A stretch of DNA of 64,000 nucleotides from positions 9,362,001-9,426,000 of the forward strand of contig OX392529.1 of NCBI GenBank assembly GCA_947623455.1, given 5' to 3'. The notes under the pieces are model-generated. The model had not been told where the DNA came from, did not search any database, and worked only from the letters and a program-made list of their open reading frames with translations. The first letter of the stretch is position 1; each line of letters begins with the position of its first letter. Below are positions 60,890 through 64,000 of the stretch, piece by piece. The DNA is from Mimachlamys varia. Lineage: Eukaryota > Mollusca > Bivalvia > Pectinida > Pectinidae. The position numbers and the translations under genes are program-made.

Positions 60890-62690
60890 TTGGTTGTGTA
60901 CTTTTACATCAAACCTTCAGGCGTGTGTTTTTAAATGCTAAGTAACAGAAAATGGTCACAAATAGAGTATTTGTACCAGCTGTTTTTATACTGATTTGCA
61001 GAACTTACAGTAAGAAGATTGTTTAAAGGCAATGTTCAAAATATGAATTTGACCCCTGAGAAAAACCGGTAGGTGTATTTTTTCTCAATAATGATATCTT
61101 AAAAGAAACGTTTTTTTCTTACCAATCTGTATATCAAATTCAAAGACGTATTTTGAAACTGAAACTGTGAGCAATTCATAGCTGTTTCATGACAAACAGA
61201 CCAGGGGTAAAGGCAGTCGTCCTGGATTCGAAATATCTTACTGCTAATCTGCAGATTGGATTCAACATGGTGGGTTGTATGGTGAGACGATCTGAATGAA
61301 AAAAAACTCCTTTTGTTGTTAAATTATATTGAAACTGTTTTTGACTTCCTGAAGATAAATAAATTTATAATACAAGTATTTGTTACTGGGTTGCAATTGG
61401 CTATTATTTTACCAAAACCAAGATTGCCACCATCATATTGCTTGAAACTTGTCATCAGATTATCATATTGCAGCTTGCTGTCATCATTTTTTTAAAATAT
61501 CTTCACAGGTCATCAGTTTAAAGTTTGTTCCAATCATTTCTAATAATATTGGGAACCTTCACACATTTCAATAAATGCTCAAGTGACGCATATTGCAGGT
61601 TTAAATTGTATAATTCAGTCAAAGCAATATTGCTAACTCCTTTTTTATCGTTGTCAAGTAAGCAGGCACAAAAGACTACTAGCAAAAATTACTGGGACAT
61701 ATATATTTGAAACGATCATAAGAGATATAAGTTTCAAGTTCAGACCCTACAACCATCAATATAGACATTCCATTTTTCAAGCGTATTTCCTTTGAATCAG
61801 TAAAACGTAAACCGGACATGGGAATTATGGTTTATTGAAATAAAATGTAAATCACATTTCAAATCAACATTATTTACACACAATAGTTAAATGAAAAAAG
61901 CTACCAAATTACAAAACACATACTATTTACAACCTGCCTTATATTTGGGGCTCATAAAATCAGTTGATTCTCAGCAATGTGTTACTTCACCCGATTAAAT
62001 CTGCCTTTAAAAAAACTTTACACTTAAGGGACATAATGTTAATATTTGTTAGACCAGGACCTTAATGTATCCACGAAAGATTAGTGAAATACAAATATTA
62101 GATAGCATTCAAACCGTTTCATACAATTTTGTATGTTGAGATCAGGTCTACATACAAACGCACTTGTAGCAGGAAGTCTCAGTTTTCTATACTTTATTTT
62201 CATTTTTTTGCAATTAAATGATCTCAACAAGTGCTGTTTTGAAAGGGTGCACAGTGTTTTGGCAATGCCTTGGTTGATGTACATAATGATGTCATGTGTT
62301 ATAGGCAATGTTTCCTGCTTGATCGTTTGTGGAAACATGGTTCCAAACTTCATTTGCAAATTCTACGGTTGTAATGCTATATACTTTGCAGGCGAATATT
62401 CCTATGTGTCATTTCCCAAACATTTTAACAAGTGATTATGTTCAAGGAACCACTTTCAATCTGATTTCTTTGCATGACTGATGGAATAGGAAGTTTAATC
62501 ACATAGCGTAAGTACATAGAGCGACAGAGGAGCATCTAAAGACCCAGGTTGTAGACACTCGTTGACAGACGTGAATATATCAGCGTTTGTTGGACGTGAC
62601 CTGTGGCTGGATTAAATGTAGTAACACTACAGAAGGACGTCAGTATCATGCGCTGCAGCAACAACAGTATTAAAATGGATGTTGATAGTA
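60890..62690. other. intergenic, nothing recognised
   Basis: Opposite-strand frames of about 90-100 codons overlap at 62081-62435; neither shows a domain or codon bias I can defend. Confidence 0.45.
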
Positions 62691-62694
62691 CGAA

Positions 62695-62860
62695 GAAACA
62701 AAACCCAGATAATACCAAGGCGTCAATCAAACAATAATCAGAACTCAAAATCGATTAACCCAGGGGCAACATATGGACAGAGTAAACGTCCTCTGGGTCT
62801 ATTCGGGTATCGGCCTCTTCATGTGATGCCATCAATGGTCCAGTGTCTCTGCTAGACGAG
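62695..62860 (-). repeat. dispersed repeat fragment (copy 4, partial)
   Basis: Matches the left part of copy 1 (485-560): AATCAGAACTCAAAATCGAT and AGGGGCAACATATG. Similarity fades toward 62860. Confidence 0.55.
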
Positions 62861-63157
62861 ACGATTTCAAGTGTTTTTCATTAAATCCGATCAAGCAACA
62901 GCAATCTCTATGTTTTCTGGAATTTATTTAGAAGTTAGAAGTTTCTCTGAATTGTTACAAGTCAGTCTCAATTCCTAAAAGAGATATGAAGTTGGATTAT
63001 GAATTTGGTAGTGGCACTTGTCTTCTTTTTATCCCAAGTCAAACAAGTATTCCTTTCCTATTTTAGTGTACCAGCCCAATAAACATACATGCGACTGTAC
63101 GTTGATCCAGATTGGAGGCAGCGCCGACGATATCACAAATATTTCTGCATTTGCATG

Positions 63158-63448
63158 TTACTCGATAAAATAACTTCTCGAGTCTATCCATCTATCACTA
63201 TTTATCGCCAAACATGCACTAGGATCGTTATGATTGATCACGGATGGACATTCTACATGTATATTTGGGCTGAGAATGTCCACACGTGTTGCCTTGGTTT
63301 CTGTCCTCAGACATCCGTTCATCGCTACAATGGCAAGGGGAACATCAAGATCTTTTGTGGCAATGGTTTCGAAAATGGATGACCGGACTTCAGGGACCAG
63401 TACATCACGCATACACCCAAAACCCCGGATACGTTTAGAAGAGAGCAC
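63158..63448 (-). other. open frame of unknown origin overlapping an antisense frame
   Basis: A 96-codon minus frame containing GFGCMRDVLVPEVRSSIFET and DLDVPLAIVAMNGCLRTETK, with plausible protein-like composition. A 100-codon plus frame (63234-63536) covers the same DNA. The segment is less AT-rich than average. I recognise no family. It may be a pseudogene or a coding piece of a dispersed element near the copy-4 repeat; a functional gene is unlikely without splice or start support. Confidence 0.25.
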
Positions 63449-63539
63449 TCAACAGTGTTGTCACGGAGTTGTAGTGGTCATATCACAAATGGAATGGCAT
63501 CAGAAGCGAGAAGGAATGCGGGTTAAGATCCAGTAGATC

Positions 63540-63935
63540 ATCCCAATAGGACTTCCTGCAAACACCCACAGATTAAAAAGTTCAAATTAAAAGATTCGGC
63601 AAGTTTTGTGCCACCTGTTCTGATCAGCTTCTCGATTTGTTAATGCTTCAGCTTGTATGAAAATAAAACCAAGTCAGCTAAGGATAGGGCACGTCTTGGT
63701 CCCAAAAATTTCAAACAGTCTGCTGGAAAATAGCTATATAGGAACAAGAACGTTTTTCAGTAGAGAATTTTGACTTAGAACTTTTACATGCAAATGCTAT
63801 TCAAACAAAATATTATATTAAATGCATCTCAAATGTCTTACCACCATAACACCAAAACACAACTTTAACTACCTGTATGTGTTACGTGGTGACACGGCAT
63901 TGCATAACAATATCAGGAAATTACAAACCAGGTCA
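63540..63935. other. intergenic, nothing recognised
   Basis: AT-rich, no feature seen. Confidence 0.45.
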
Positions 63936-63937
63936 AC

Positions 63938-64000
63938 TGGTTTGGACCTTTTGGCCTGGTGGTAACGTCCTGGCTCCATAACCTGGAGATCTTGGGTAGG
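63938..64000 (+). repeat. 5' end of a tRNA-derived SINE, cut by the window edge
   Basis: TTTGGCCTGGTGGTAACGTC fits a tRNA-like pol III A box (TRGCNNAGYNGG), followed by CTGGCTCCATAACCTGGAGA and TCTTGGGTAGG, where a B box would begin. The window ends before the B box. Confidence 0.5.

Noticed and set aside
60728..60934. Histidine-rich 68-codon frame
   Set aside because: Translation of an interrupted CAT microsatellite.

Overview
This is eukaryotic genomic DNA, AT-rich (roughly two-thirds A+T by eye), with long introns, transposon-derived repeats and large minisatellite arrays. A bivalve or other lophotrochozoan mollusc is the best guess. The support is a BarH-like homeobox gene in a long-intron, minisatellite-rich setting, tRNA-derived SINE pieces, and a few copies of an AAGGGAGATAACT-like motif that I associate with mollusc genomes (memory only, weak). 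Nothing suggests bacteria, plasmid or phage.

Only one gene can be supported with confidence: a BarH-like homeobox transcription factor (barhl) on the minus strand, in three coding exons at 24227-23672, 16824-16599 and 12093-11811. The joins keep frame (phase 1, then phase 2), use GT-AG sites and give 354 residues. The protein has one FIL/EH1-type repressor motif, an acidic stretch, a BarH homeodomain with Tyr at position 49, and the BarH C-terminal signature. A GC box, CCAAT box and TATA box lie in the right order about 700 bp upstream of the start codon.

Layout: 1-11.2 kb is intergenic (an LTR-like direct repeat pair, pieces of an unnamed dispersed repeat, SINE fragments and a 32-bp minisatellite). 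11.2-24.9 kb is barhl, with two or three inverted-repeat elements in its long intron 1. 25-64 kb is its upstream intergenic region. That region holds five large minisatellites: 29 bp at 27.9-32.7 kb, 51 bp at 38.9-40.3 kb, 29 bp at 42.3-44.6 kb, 35 bp at 48.4-54.6 kb and 32 bp at 55.2-56.1 kb. It also holds fold-back elements, a TTAA-flanked MITE related to one in the barhl intron, clusters of perfect CRE palindromes, GC-richer islands that could be conserved regulatory elements, and one 81-bp GC-rich block with splice sites at both ends. The six main arrays cover about 16 kb, a quarter of the window. Several show higher-order repeats that record recent block duplication.

No operon-like system, CRISPR array, rRNA or complete tRNA gene was seen. 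Most open frames in the window are short, uninterpretable chance frames.
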